Below are positions 27,426 through 36,385 of a DNA stretch of 64,000 nucleotides, in pieces (the first letter of the stretch is position 1; the number at the start of each line of letters is the position of its first letter). Origin of the DNA: Streptomyces halobius (GTDB lineage: Bacteria; Actinomycetota; Actinomycetes; Streptomycetales; Streptomycetaceae); the NCBI RefSeq assembly GCF_023277745.1, contig NZ_CP086322.1, positions 2,418,001 to 2,482,000 on the forward strand, written 5' to 3'. Position numbers and translations under genes: made by a program. The notes under the pieces are model-generated. The model did no database searches and was not told where the DNA came from. It saw only the letters and a program-made list of their open reading frames with translations.

Positions 27426-28889
27426 CTACCTCAGGCCCAGCAGCTGCTCGATCGGGTGCAGGGCGAAGTAGACGGTGAAGATGCCGGTCAGCACCCACAT
27501 GAAGGCACCGACCTCACGCCACTTGCCCTGGGCCGACTTGATGGCGGCGTAGGCGATGACACCCGCGCCGACACCGGCGGTGATGTTGTAGGTGAACGGC
27601 ATCAGGGCCACGGTCAGGAAGACCGGGATGGCCACCGAACGGTCGCGCCAGTCGACGTGGTTGGCGGCGCTCATCATCATCGCGCCGATGACGACGAGGG
27701 CGGCGGAGGCCACCGGCGCCGGCACGATCTGCGTCACCGGGGTGAAGAACAGACACAGTGCGAAGAATCCGCCCGTGACGATGCTGGCCAGGCCCGTACG
27801 GGCGCCCTCGCCGACGCCGGTGGCCGACTCGATGAAGACGGTCTGCCCGGAGGAACCGGTGACACCGCCGACCGCACCGCCCGCGCCGTCGACGAACAGT
27901 GCCTTGCTCAGTCCGGGCATCCGGCCCTGGGAGTCGGCCAGCTTGGCCTCGGTGCCGACACCGATGATGGTGGCCATGGCGTCGAAGAAGCCGGCCAGCA
28001 CCAGGGTGAAGACGAGCATGCCCACGCCCAGGGCGCCGATCTGCTCCCAGCCGCCGAACTCGACGGCGCCGAAGAGGCCGAAGTCCGGGCTGGACACCGG
28101 GTTGCCGGGCAGCTCCGGAGGGGCGCCGCCCCAGTCCTTGACGTTGGTGACGCCGATGGCGTTGGCCGCCACGGCGAGGACCGTGCCGGCGGTGATGCCG
28201 ATGAGGATCGCGCCGGGGACGTTGCGGGCCTGCAGCATGAAGATGAGCAGCAGGGTGATGGCGAAGAACAGGACGGGCCAGCCCTGGAGCGTGCCGTCGA
28301 GACCCAGCGCGACCGGCGGACCGTGCTCCGGGCCCTTGCCGACGAAGCCTGCCTTGACCAGGCCGATCAGCGCGACGAACAGGCCGATGCCCATCGTGAT
28401 GCCGTGCTTCAGCGGCAGCGGGATGGCGTTCATGATGAGCTCGCGGAGCCCGGTGACCACCAGCAGCATGATCACGACGCCGTACATCACGCACAGACCC
28501 ATGGCCTGCGGCCAGGTCAGGTCCTTGATCACCTGACCGGCGAGAACCGCCGAGACATTGAGTCCGGCTGCCAGAGCCAGCGGTACCTTGCCGACGAAAC
28601 CCATCAGGAGGGTGGTGAAGGCGGCGGCGATTGCGGTCGCGGTGATCACTGCGGTCGGGCTCAGCGTGTGTCCGCTGGCGTCCGGCCCGCCCAGAAGAAT
28701 CGGGTTGAGGAGGAGGATGTACGCCATCGCCATGAAGGTGGTGATGCCGCCGCGGATCTCGCGGGAGATCGTCGATCCTCTGTCGGATATGTGGAAGTAC
28801 CGGTCGAGCCAGGACCGGCCGGCGGGCTGACGCGTGCCCTCGCCCGCGTCTTCCGCCGTGGTCTGCGGCTCTGTGGACTGCTGGGTCAT
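27426..28889 (-). CDS. AzgA/GhxP-type purine base permease
   Basis: 487-residue membrane transporter for hypoxanthine, guanine or adenine. The N-terminal YFHISDRGSTISREIRGGITTFMAMAYI block, LNVSAVLAGQVI, and the GSSGQTVFIESATGVGEGARTGLAS region are characteristic of the AzgA branch of the NCS2 superfamily and distinguish it from the xanthine/urate-type carrier at 2.8-4.4 kb. About 13 hydrophobic segments. ATG 28889 has GGGAG nine bases upstream; the longer open frame lacks one. Lies between the dehydrogenase subunit genes and xdhC, so purine uptake is coupled with oxidation. Confidence 0.92.
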   Translation of the reverse strand: MTQQSTEPQTTAEDAGEGTRQPAGRSWLDRYFHISDRGSTISREIRGGITTFMAMAYILLLNPILLGGPDASGHTLSPTAVITATAIAAAFTTLLMGFVGKVPLALAAGLNVSAVLAGQVIKDLTWPQAMGLCVMYGVVIMLLVVTGLRELIMNAIPLPLKHGITMGIGLFVALIGLVKAGFVGKGPEHGPPVALGLDGTLQGWPVLFFAITLLLIFMLQARNVPGAILIGITAGTVLAVAANAIGVTNVKDWGGAPPELPGNPVSSPDFGLFGAVEFGGWEQIGALGVGMLVFTLVLAGFFDAMATIIGVGTEAKLADSQGRMPGLSKALFVDGAGGAVGGVTGSSGQTVFIESATGVGEGARTGLASIVTGGFFALCLFFTPVTQIVPAPVASAALVVIGAMMMSAANHVDWRDRSVAIPVFLTVALMPFTYNITAGVGAGVIAYAAIKSAQGKWREVGAFMWVLTGIFTVYFALHPIEQLLGLR

Positions 28890-28986
28890 GGTGCCTGACT
28901 CCCAAGGTTCATAGGGACACTCGCGAGGGGGGTGCGAGATTTGGGATGGATCTTCGGCTGCACGACCCGGGGGACGGCCCGAGACG

Positions 28987-29042
28987 AACGTGGGTACTGC
29001 CAACGTGGTACGCCGGGCAGCGACTGCGGTGTTGCTACGTGG
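28987..29042 (-). promoter_or_regulatory. direct repeats upstream of the AzgA-type permease
   Basis: AACGTGG occurs at 28987-28993 and 29002-29008, 15 bases apart; both are followed by GTAC or TAC. A third related copy TACGTGG is at 29036-29042. They lie 100-150 bases upstream of the permease start, and could be an activator (for example PucR) site. No matching arrangement precedes the dehydrogenase operon, so this is tentative. Confidence 0.35.
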
Positions 29043-29167
29043 GCTCCGGGCGGTGCGCGGAGGAGGACGGACAGGGACACCCCTATCGCGCGCCGCCCGG
29101 AGGTTCGGGGGGTTGTCCGGGGCTGGGCGGGCCCCGGAGTTCCGGGGGTTGCCCCCAGGGGATTCGG

Positions 29168-31552
29168 TCAGGTGCCGGTGAGGTGCTCGGGGCGTACCGG
29201 TGTCTTGTCGAGCTCCAGCCCGGTCGCGTTCCGGATCGCCGCGAGGACGGCCGGAGTCGACGAGAGGGTCGGGGCCTCACCGATGCCGCGCAGCCCGTAC
29301 GGGGCGTGGTCGTCGGCGAGTTCGAGCACGTCGACCGGGATGGTCGGGGTGTCGAGGATCGTGGGGATGAGGTAGTCCGTGAAGGAGGGGTTGCGCACCT
29401 TCGCGGTCTTGGGGTCGACGACGATCTCCTCCATGACCGCCACGCCCAGGCCCTGGGTGGTACCGCCCTGGATCTGGCCGACGACGGAGAGCGGGTTGAG
29501 GGCCTTGCCGACGTCCTGGGCGCAGGCCAGCTCGATGACCTTGACCAGGCCGAGTTCGGTGTCCACCTCCACCACCGCACGGTGCGCGGCGAAGGAGTAC
29601 TGGACGTGGCCGTTGCCCTGACCGGTCTTCAGGTCGAACGCCTCGGTGGGGCGGTGCCGCCACTCGGCCTCGATCTCGATCGCCTCGTCCTCCAGGACGT
29701 CCACCAGGTCGGCGAGGACCTCGCCGCCGTCGGTGACGACCTTGCCGCCCTCCAGGAGCAGCTCGGCGGTGGCCCAGGCCGGGTGGTAGCTGCCGAACTT
29801 GCGGCGGCCCAGCTCCAGGACCTTCTCGCGGACGAGCTCGCAGGAGTTCTTGACGGCGCCGCCGGTGACGTACGTCTGCCGGGATGCGGAGGTGGAGCCG
29901 GCCGAGCCGACCTGGGTGTCGGCCGGCTGGATGGTGACCTGCTGGACACCCAGCTCCGTACGGGCGATCTGGGCGTGGACGGTGACACCACCCTGGCCGA
30001 CCTCCGCCATCGCGGTGTGCACGGTGGCGACCGGCTCGCCGGCGACGACCTCCATCCGCACCCGGGCGGTGGAGTAGTCGTCGAAGCCCTCGGAGAAGCC
30101 GACGTTCTTGATGCCGACGGCGTAGCCGATACCGCGGACCACGCCTTCGCCGTGGGTGGTGTTGGACAGACCGCCGGGCAGCGCGCGGACGTCGGCGCCT
30201 TCACCGGCCGCGAGCCACTGCTGCTCCGGCGGCAGCGGCATCGCCTTGACGCGGCGGAGCAGTTCGGCGACCGGGGCCGGGGAGTCGACCGGCTGCCCGG
30301 TCGGCATGACCGTGCCCTGTTCCATGGCGTTGAGCTGCCGGAACTCCACCGGGTCCAGGCCCAGTTTCGCGGCGAGCTTGTCCATCTGCGCCTCGTAGGC
30401 GAAGCACGCCTGGACCGCGCCGAAGCCGCGCATCGCGCCGCAGGGCGGGTTGTTGGTGTAGAGGGCGAGGGCCTCGATGTCGACGTCGTCGACGACGTAC
30501 GGGCCGACGGAGAGGGAGGAGGCGTTGCCGACGACCGCCGGGGAGGCCGACGCGTAGGCCCCGCCGTCCAGGACGATGCGGCACTTCATGTGCGTGAGCT
30601 TGCCGTCCTTGGTGGCGCCGTGCTCGTACCAGAGCTTCGCCGGGTGCCGGTGGACGTGCCCGAAGAAGGACTCGAACCGGTTGTAGACGATCTTGACGGG
30701 CTTGCCGGTGCGCAGCGCCAGGAGGCAGGCGTGGATCTGCATCGACAGGTCCTCGCGACCGCCGAACGCGCCGCCGACGCCGGAGAGCGTCATCCGCACC
30801 TTCTCCTCGGGCAGGCCGAGGACCGGGGCGATCTGGCGGAGGTCGGAGTGCAGCCACTGGGTGGCGACGTACAGATCGACGCCGCCGTCCTCGCCGGGCA
30901 CCGCGAGGCCGGACTCCGGGCCGAGGAACGCCTGGTCCTGCATGCCGAAGACATACTCGCCGGAGACGATGACATCGGCCTGCTCGGCGGCCTCGTCGGC
31001 GTTGCCGCGGACGATCGGCTGGCGGTGCACGATGTTCGGGTGCGGGACATGGCCGGAGTGGTGGTCGTCGCGGTTCTCGTGGACCAGGACCGCGTCCTGG
31101 GCGAGCGCGGACGCCTCGTCCGTGATGACCGGGAGTTCCCGGTACTCGATCTTGATCTTGGCGGCCGCGCGGCGGGCGGTCTCCGGGTGGTCGGCGGCGA
31201 CCAGGGCCACCGGCTCGCCGTGGTGGCGGACCTTGCCGTGCGCGAGAACCGGGGTGTCCTCGATCTCCAGGCCGTAGTTCTTCACCCCGGTGGGCAGGTC
31301 GTCGTAGGTGAGGACGGCGTGGACACCGGCGGTGGCCAGCGCCTCGGCGATGTCGATCGAGACGATCTCGGCGTGCGCGACGGTGGAGCGGAGCGTGAAG
31401 CCCCACAGCATGTCCTCGTGCCACATGTCCGAGGAGTACGCGAACTCGCCGGTCACCTTGAGGGTGCCGTCGGGCCGCAGCGTCGACTCACCGATACCGG
31501 CCTTGGTCTTGCCGCCCTGCGTGAGGTTGGTGGGTGTACGAGTGACTCCCAT
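29168..31552 (-). CDS. pucD: xanthine dehydrogenase, molybdopterin-binding subunit
   Basis: Large catalytic subunit (794 residues) that hydroxylates hypoxanthine and xanthine to urate at the Mo centre. Features in order: LKVTGEFAYSSDMWHEDMLW, the cofactor motif GVGGAFGGRED in the middle, ALYTNNPPCGAMRGFGAVQA, EVGQGGVTVHAQIA, and the catalytic Glu in GIGEAPTL near the C-terminus. ATG 31552 lies five bases after the iron-sulfur subunit stop, with a GGGGG-containing site inside that gene, so it is translationally coupled. Last of three subunit genes. The nicotinate and CO dehydrogenase families share the fold; the purine context makes xanthine the best substrate. Confidence 0.94.
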   Translation of the reverse strand: MGVTRTPTNLTQGGKTKAGIGESTLRPDGTLKVTGEFAYSSDMWHEDMLWGFTLRSTVAHAEIVSIDIAEALATAGVHAVLTYDDLPTGVKNYGLEIEDTPVLAHGKVRHHGEPVALVAADHPETARRAAAKIKIEYRELPVITDEASALAQDAVLVHENRDDHHSGHVPHPNIVHRQPIVRGNADEAAEQADVIVSGEYVFGMQDQAFLGPESGLAVPGEDGGVDLYVATQWLHSDLRQIAPVLGLPEEKVRMTLSGVGGAFGGREDLSMQIHACLLALRTGKPVKIVYNRFESFFGHVHRHPAKLWYEHGATKDGKLTHMKCRIVLDGGAYASASPAVVGNASSLSVGPYVVDDVDIEALALYTNNPPCGAMRGFGAVQACFAYEAQMDKLAAKLGLDPVEFRQLNAMEQGTVMPTGQPVDSPAPVAELLRRVKAMPLPPEQQWLAAGEGADVRALPGGLSNTTHGEGVVRGIGYAVGIKNVGFSEGFDDYSTARVRMEVVAGEPVATVHTAMAEVGQGGVTVHAQIARTELGVQQVTIQPADTQVGSAGSTSASRQTYVTGGAVKNSCELVREKVLELGRRKFGSYHPAWATAELLLEGGKVVTDGGEVLADLVDVLEDEAIEIEAEWRHRPTEAFDLKTGQGNGHVQYSFAAHRAVVEVDTELGLVKVIELACAQDVGKALNPLSVVGQIQGGTTQGLGVAVMEEIVVDPKTAKVRNPSFTDYLIPTILDTPTIPVDVLELADDHAPYGLRGIGEAPTLSSTPAVLAAIRNATGLELDKTPVRPEHLTGT

Positions 31553-31557
31553 ACCGG

Positions 31558-32172
31558 TCAGGCCCCCGTTCCAGCGGTCTGCTGCTCGCCGCGGGCGGCC
31601 GCCAGCCGGACCGCGTCGAGGATCTTCTCGTAGCCCGTGCAGCGGCACAGGTTGCCCGACAACGCCTCACGGATATCGGCGTCCGACGGGGAGGTGTTGC
31701 GCTCCAGCAGTTCGTCGGCGGCGACCAGCAGGCCCGGGGTGCAGAAGCCGCACTGCACCGCGCCGGCGTCGATGAACGCCTGCTGGATCGGCGAGAGCGT
31801 CGCATGCGGGAGGGTGCCGGTTTCACCGGTTTGTGAATCCGCAGGCCGGGCTTCCCAGCGCTTCGCGTCGTCCAGGCCCGTCCCGCAGGCCCCTGTGCCA
31901 CAACCGCCGTGCTCGGCGCGCTGCTTGGCGTAGTCCGCGAGTCCCTCGACGGTGACCACCTCGCGGCCCTCGACCTGGCCGGCGGCGACCAGGCAGGAGC
32001 AGACCGGCACACCGTCCAGACGGACCGTGCAGGAACCGCATTCGCCCTGCTCGCAGGCGTTCTTGGAGCCCGGCAGGCCCATCCGCTCGCGGAGGACGTA
32101 CAGCAGGCTCTCGCCTTCCCAGACGTCGTCGGCCGTCTGCTCACGGCCGTTGACGGTGAAGTTCACGCGCAC
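31558..32172 (-). CDS. pucE: xanthine dehydrogenase, [2Fe-2S] subunit
   Basis: 204-residue electron-transfer subunit. The plant-type cluster is in CEQGECGSC...C (~residues 40-60) and the second cluster in CGFCTPG...CRC near the C-terminus. Between the clusters is a ~45-residue segment containing GGCGTGACGTG and a Ser/Thr/Gly-rich stretch, longer than in most homologues of ~160 residues. GTG 32172 is preceded by GAGGAG at six bases; the start overlaps the FAD subunit gene by ten bases. Confidence 0.95.
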   Translation of the reverse strand: MRVNFTVNGREQTADDVWEGESLLYVLRERMGLPGSKNACEQGECGSCTVRLDGVPVCSCLVAAGQVEGREVVTVEGLADYAKQRAEHGGCGTGACGTGLDDAKRWEARPADSQTGETGTLPHATLSPIQQAFIDAGAVQCGFCTPGLLVAADELLERNTSPSDADIREALSGNLCRCTGYEKILDAVRLAAARGEQQTAGTGA

Positions 32173-33053
32173 TGTGCGCTCCTCTCATTGCCGCGGTAGG
32201 ACTCCCAGGTCCAGCCGAGGGTGCGACGCGCCATGATGCCGACCGCGTGCCGGCGGTACTTGGCGCTGCCGCGCACATCGTGGATGGGGTTGCATGCGCC
32301 GGTGGCGAGCTGCGCGAACTGCTTCGCCACGGACGGGGGTATGGGGGCGCCGGACTCCCAGAAACCGCCCTCCGCCAGCGCCGCGGTGAGGAAGTCCTCG
32401 GCCTCACGGGCCCGTACGGGGGTGGGCGCGGCGGAGCCGATGCCGGTGCGTACGGTCCGGGTCTCGGGGTGCAGCGCGATCCCGAAGGCGCACACCGCGA
32501 TGACCATGGCGTTGCGGGTGCCGACCTTGGAGAACTGCTGCGGCCCGTCGGCCTTCGGCAGATGCACCGCGCGGATCAGCTCGTCGGGCGCCATCGCGTG
32601 ACGCTTGACGCCGACATAGAACCCGTCGATCGGGATCATTCGGATGCCCCCGCGTACCGACTCGACCTCGACCTCACCTCCGGAGGCGAGCAGCGCGGGG
32701 TGCGCGTCACCGGCCGGGGAGGCGGTGCCGAGGTTGCCGCCGACGCCGCCGCGGTTGCGGATCTGCGGGGACGCTACGGTGTGCGAGGCGAGCGCCAGAC
32801 CGGGCAGCTCGGTCCGCAGATTCTCCATGATGTTGGTGTAGGACACGGAGGCGCCAAGACGTACGGTCTTCTCCCCGACCTCCCACTCGCTCAGGTCACC
32901 GATACGGTTCAGATCGAGCAGGTACTCGGGGCGGCGGTGGTCGAAGTTGATCTCGACCATCACGTCCGTGCCGCCCGCGATGGGCACAGCGGTGGGGTGC
33001 TCGGCCTTAGCGGCGAGCGCCTCCTCCCAGCTGGCGGGGCGAAGGAAGTCCAT
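32163..33053 (-). CDS. pucC: xanthine dehydrogenase, FAD-binding subunit
   Basis: 296-residue CoxM-type flavoprotein subunit that passes electrons from the Fe-S clusters to NAD+. FAD motifs PIAGGTDVMVE (~residues 23-33) and RNRGGVGGNLGTASPAGDAHP, with the C-terminal CO dehydrogenase flavoprotein domain (FSKVGTRNAMVIAVCAFG). ATG has GAGG six bases upstream. First gene of the pucC-pucE-pucD operon, divergent from pucR across 263 bases. Confidence 0.95.
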   Translation of the reverse strand: MDFLRPASWEEALAAKAEHPTAVPIAGGTDVMVEINFDHRRPEYLLDLNRIGDLSEWEVGEKTVRLGASVSYTNIMENLRTELPGLALASHTVASPQIRNRGGVGGNLGTASPAGDAHPALLASGGEVEVESVRGGIRMIPIDGFYVGVKRHAMAPDELIRAVHLPKADGPQQFSKVGTRNAMVIAVCAFGIALHPETRTVRTGIGSAAPTPVRAREAEDFLTAALAEGGFWESGAPIPPSVAKQFAQLATGACNPIHDVRGSAKYRRHAVGIMARRTLGWTWESYRGNERSAQCA

Positions 33054-33136
33054 GGGTGGCCTCTTCTACGAAGATCGGGGCGTTCGCTGCTCATGGTGAG
33101 GACCTTTGGCCCTCGTCGCCATCGAGCCGTTCATGT

Positions 33137-33148
33137 CTCGTTAACGAG
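33137..33148. promoter_or_regulatory. palindrome in the pucC/pucR divergent region
   Basis: CTCGTTAACGAG is a perfect 12-bp palindrome 84 bases before pucC and 169 bases before pucR. The same intergenic region has TTGGC-TG-GCCAA near 33208-33219, a possible -10 TAGATT near 33234 reading toward pucR, and a hairpin CGAGG...CCTCG (33251-33268) in the pucR leader. Any of these could bind PucR; that is inference from divergent layout. Confidence 0.45.
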
Positions 33149-33316
33149 CTTGGCTTCAGTGAACGCGCCCACAACCCGCCCGGTGCAGTCACCGAAACCA
33201 TGAAGCGGTTGGCTGGCCAAAGGACCCGTCTTGTAGATTCGAACGAAAGACGAGGCTCCGAAACCTCGCGGCATTCCACCGGCAACACCAGACGGCAAAG
33301 AACGGCGGGCGAGGAC

Positions 33317-35035
33317 ATGCGGCTCCGCGCACTCCTGGAAACGACCACCCTCGGGCTGCGGCTTCTCGGGGGCGAGGAAGAGCTGGACCGCACCGTACGC
33401 GGGGTGATGACCACCGACCTGCGCGACCCCAGCCGGTACCTGTCCGGCGGCGAGCTGGTGCTGACCGGTCTGGCCTGGCGGCGGGAGCCGGAGGACTCCG
33501 AGCGGTTCGTCCGCATCCTGGCCGGCGCCGGGGTCGCCGGGCTCGCGGCGGGCGAGGCCGAGCTGGGCGCCATCCCGGACGATCTCGTGGTGGCCTGCGC
33601 ACGGCACCGGCTGCCGCTGTTCTCGGTCGTCGAGGACGTCTCGTTCGCCTCCATCACCGAGCATGTCGTCCGCCAGGTCTCCAGCGAACGGGCCGGTGAT
33701 CTGGCCGCCGTGGTGGACCGGCACCGGCGGCTGATGACGTCGGGCCCGGCCGGCGGCGGCCCGGAGGTGGTACTGGACCTGCTGGGCTCCGACCTGGACC
33801 TGCGGGCCTGGGTGCTCTCCCCCACCGGACGGCAGATCGCCGGTTCGACGCTGGCGGACTCCGGGCCCGAGCTGCCCGGCGAGCTGGGCGCCCGGCTCGC
33901 GGGCGAGCATCTGGCCGCCGCCCGCACCGGCCGCCGCGGCCCGCACCGCGTCACGATCGAGGAGGACGGCGCGCAGCGCCTCGATGAGGGGCGGCGGTCG
34001 GGTGGCGGGCCGGGGACCACCACGTACTCGCTGTTCCCCATCCGCAACGACGGCCGCGATCTGCGCGAGACGGTGCTGTCGGACTGGCTGCTGGCCGTCG
34101 AGGCGGACGCCGGTGACTGGTCCGAGGAGCGCCTCGACCTGCTGAACGGCGTCACCCAGCTGATCGCCGTGGAACGCGACCGGCGCGATGCCGCGCGTAC
34201 CGTCCGCCGGCGGCTGGCCCAGGAGGTGCTGGAGCTCGTCCAGACCGGCGCGCCGCCCGCCGAGATCGCGGCCCGGCTGCGGGTGGCGGCCCCGGTGCTG
34301 CTGCCCGGCCTCGGCACCGCCCCGCACTGGCAGATCGTGGTGGCCCGGGTCGAGTGGGCGGACGGCGACGTCCCCGGCGGCCCGGTGGCGCAGTCCCTCC
34401 TGGAGGAGGTGCTGGTCGATCCCGGCACGTTCGGCCCGGAGCCCTCGGACCGGATCGCCGTGGCGCACACCGGGGACGAGGCGGTGGCGCTGGTGCCGCT
34501 GCCCGCCGTCCCGGACGAGTCCGGTGACACCGGGGCACCCGGTCTGCACGCCGACGATCTGCTCACCGCCATCCAGGAACCGCTGGGCCGCGGCCTGGCG
34601 GACGACGGCCGGCTGACGGTCGGCGTCAGCGCCTCGGTGCATTCGGCGGACGGGCTGCGCGGTGCGCTGGAGGAGGCCCGGCACGCCCGCCGGGTCGCCG
34701 CCGCCCGGCCCGGCCGGGTCTGCGCCGCCGGACACGAGGAGCTGGCCTCCCACGTCCTCCTCCTGCCCTTCGTCCCGGACGACGTCCGCCGGGCCTTCAC
34801 CGCCCGGCTCCTGGACCCGCTGCGCGAGTACGACCGCAAGCACCGCGCCGAGCTGATCCCCACCCTGGAGACGTTCCTGGACTGCGACGGGTCGTGGACC
34901 CGCTGTGCCGGCCGCCTCCACCTGCATGTGAACACCCTCCGCTACCGGGTGGGGCGCATTGAGCAGCTCACCGGCCGCGATCTGTCCCGCCTGGAGGACA
35001 AGCTCGACTTCTTCCTGGCGCTGCGGATGAGCTGA
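33317..35035 (+). CDS. pucR: PucR-family purine catabolism regulator
   Basis: 572-residue transcriptional regulator. N-terminal PucR domain (~1-130, RALLETTTLGLRLLGGEEEL, then YLSGGELVLTGLAW), a central GGDEF-like/PucR region (~340-490), and the C-terminal HTH of the PucR/CdaR type (LETFLDCDGSWTRCAGRLHLH followed by VNTLRYRVGRIEQLTG). ATG 33317 is chosen because the conserved domain begins at once; GAGG is only two bases upstream, so initiation may be weak. The divergent position to pucC makes control of xanthine dehydrogenase the most likely role, as in Bacillus. Confidence 0.9.
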   Translation: MRLRALLETTTLGLRLLGGEEELDRTVRGVMTTDLRDPSRYLSGGELVLTGLAWRREPEDSERFVRILAGAGVAGLAAGEAELGAIPDDLVVACARHRLPLFSVVEDVSFASITEHVVRQVSSERAGDLAAVVDRHRRLMTSGPAGGGPEVVLDLLGSDLDLRAWVLSPTGRQIAGSTLADSGPELPGELGARLAGEHLAAARTGRRGPHRVTIEEDGAQRLDEGRRSGGGPGTTTYSLFPIRNDGRDLRETVLSDWLLAVEADAGDWSEERLDLLNGVTQLIAVERDRRDAARTVRRRLAQEVLELVQTGAPPAEIAARLRVAAPVLLPGLGTAPHWQIVVARVEWADGDVPGGPVAQSLLEEVLVDPGTFGPEPSDRIAVAHTGDEAVALVPLPAVPDESGDTGAPGLHADDLLTAIQEPLGRGLADDGRLTVGVSASVHSADGLRGALEEARHARRVAAARPGRVCAAGHEELASHVLLLPFVPDDVRRAFTARLLDPLREYDRKHRAELIPTLETFLDCDGSWTRCAGRLHLHVNTLRYRVGRIEQLTGRDLSRLEDKLDFFLALRMS

Positions 35036-35446
35036 CGGGGCGGGCGGCCGGGCGGTGGAAGGCGGCCGCTCGGGGTGCTCCGCGAGCTGTGGAATCCCTC
35101 CAGCGAGGCGGGGCGGGTCTTGTGGCCGGGGCGGGGATGACGGTGGGGTCGGGTGGACGGGCCCCTAAGGGGTGGGCCTTAAGGGGCACCGATGCGGCGC
35201 CCGGCGAACCCGCACCCGTCCGTCGGGCAGTAACTCGATCGGGCGTCATCGCGTCAACACCGTTACGGCGGCCGGCGACCCGGCCGTGCCGCAGCATGGC
35301 CGATCAGGGCCGCTTTCCCTTGCACACAGGCCCTGTTGGCGATTGTGAAATCATTCACCCACCCCCTTGGCCGCACCACGGAATTCGTGCTGAGATTCGC
35401 CCACTGCATCCAGTTCCAGCTCAATGGCGCGCTCGGGGAGGGCAAT
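35036..35446. other. non-coding stretch with a terminator-like hairpin
   Basis: 410 bases without a supported gene. GCCCCTAAGG (35161-35170) pairs with CCTTAAGGGGC (35177-35187) with one bulge and a 6-base loop; it is ~125 bases after pucR and may end that transcript. The A/T-richer part at 35320-35400 probably holds the promoter of the next gene. Confidence 0.5.
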
Positions 35447-36385
35447 GTGGCGGACACCGCCATGTCAGGATCCGCGGATTCCGCGGATTCCATCAGGTCC
35501 GCGGAATCGGGATCAGAACCCGGATCGACATCCGGATCGGACTCCGGATCACAACCGGGATCCACGTCAGGACCGGCATCGGTAGCGGTGCCCGGACCGG
35601 CACCCGCACCGGCACCCGCACCGGTGGTTCCGGCATCCAGAGCGGTCGAGGGGGACAACCCCCTCGACCGCGCCGTTTGGCGGCTGCGGTCCCGCGGCTG
35701 CTGGGCCGACGCGGCCGCGCTGCTGGAGCCCCACTCCGCCCATCACGCCCCCTCCGCGCTGCGTCGCGCGGCCCTCCTGGTGGAGCGCTGTATGTTCACG
35801 GCCACCGGGTGGGCCGAGGCCGAGGACGCGCTGCGCAGCGCCGAAGCGCTGGCGGGCGACGACGACGAACGGGGCGGCGCGGCCTGTGAGCGCGGTCATC
35901 TGGCGTACGCCGCCACGGTCTTGGGCGTCCGCGACCGGGCCGACGAGGCACGCTCGGCGCTCGGCCGGGCCGCCGCGCTGCTCGCCCCGGCGTCGCCCGG
36001 CCGCCCGCTGCTGGACTTCCGGCGCGGGCTGATGGCCGAGCACATCGCCGACAGCCCGGACGCGGCGCGCGCCGCCTACCGTCGCGCGCATGCGGGCGCC
36101 ACCGTCCAGGGCGACACCCTGCTGCTGTCCTTCACCTGGCGCCATCTGGCCGGACTCGCCCTGCGTGAAGGGGAGTTGGCGGAGGCCCGGCACGGTTTCG
36201 CCGAGTCCCTGCGGATCCGCGAGGAGCTGGGCTTCCTCGTCGGTACGGCGCCGGCGCTCGCGGCCCTGGCCGACGCCGCCCCGGACGGCGAGGCCGAGCG
36301 GCTGCGTACGGAGGCCGCCCGGCTGTTGCGCCTCATGGGCGGTGTGCCCACCTGGTTGGCGGAACATCTCCCGCCGGCTCCATAG
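35447..36385 (+). CDS. tetratricopeptide-like protein with repetitive N-terminus
   Basis: 312 residues. The C-terminal ~210 residues are helical, Ala/Leu/Arg-rich, with TPR-like periodicity (SFTWRHLAGLALREGELAEARHGF, LRIREELGF), resembling bacterial TPR proteins that act as scaffolds. The first ~65 residues are Ser/Asp/Gly then Pro/Ala-rich low complexity. GTG 35447 is chosen because GGGGAG lies directly upstream at good spacing; the frame is open to 35336. No signal peptide or membrane segment. Single gene; function unknown. Confidence 0.72.
   Translation: MADTAMSGSADSADSIRSAESGSEPGSTSGSDSGSQPGSTSGPASVAVPGPAPAPAPAPVVPASRAVEGDNPLDRAVWRLRSRGCWADAAALLEPHSAHHAPSALRRAALLVERCMFTATGWAEAEDALRSAEALAGDDDERGGAACERGHLAYAATVLGVRDRADEARSALGRAAALLAPASPGRPLLDFRRGLMAEHIADSPDAARAAYRRAHAGATVQGDTLLLSFTWRHLAGLALREGELAEARHGFAESLRIREELGFLVGTAPALAALADAAPDGEAERLRTEAARLLRLMGGVPTWLAEHLPPAP
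35462..35635 (+). repeat. low-complexity coding repeats (ccggatc / accggcaccc)
   Basis: Two short-period repeats code the disordered N-terminus of the TPR-like protein: scattered GGATCC/CCGGATC units (SADSADS, SGSEPGSTSGSDSGSQPGS) followed by several accggcacccgc units (PAPAPAPAP). BamHI-like GGATCC occurs three times in under 100 bases. Confidence 0.7.

Noticed and set aside
26427..28898. Very long plus-strand open frame (823 codons) across xdhC and the AzgA-type permease
   Set aside because: Gly/Asp/Glu/Arg/His composition typical of antisense frames in high-GC genes; both minus-strand genes are clear homologues with ribosome sites.
28890..29167. Purine riboswitch ahead of the AzgA-type permease
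   Set aside because: No three-way junction with the conserved loops is visible; G/C-rich direct repeats only.
28946..31633. Plus-strand open frame of 895 codons opposite the xanthine dehydrogenase large subunit
   Set aside because: Antisense shadow; no ribosome site, no recognisable domain, and the minus-strand product has full catalytic motifs.
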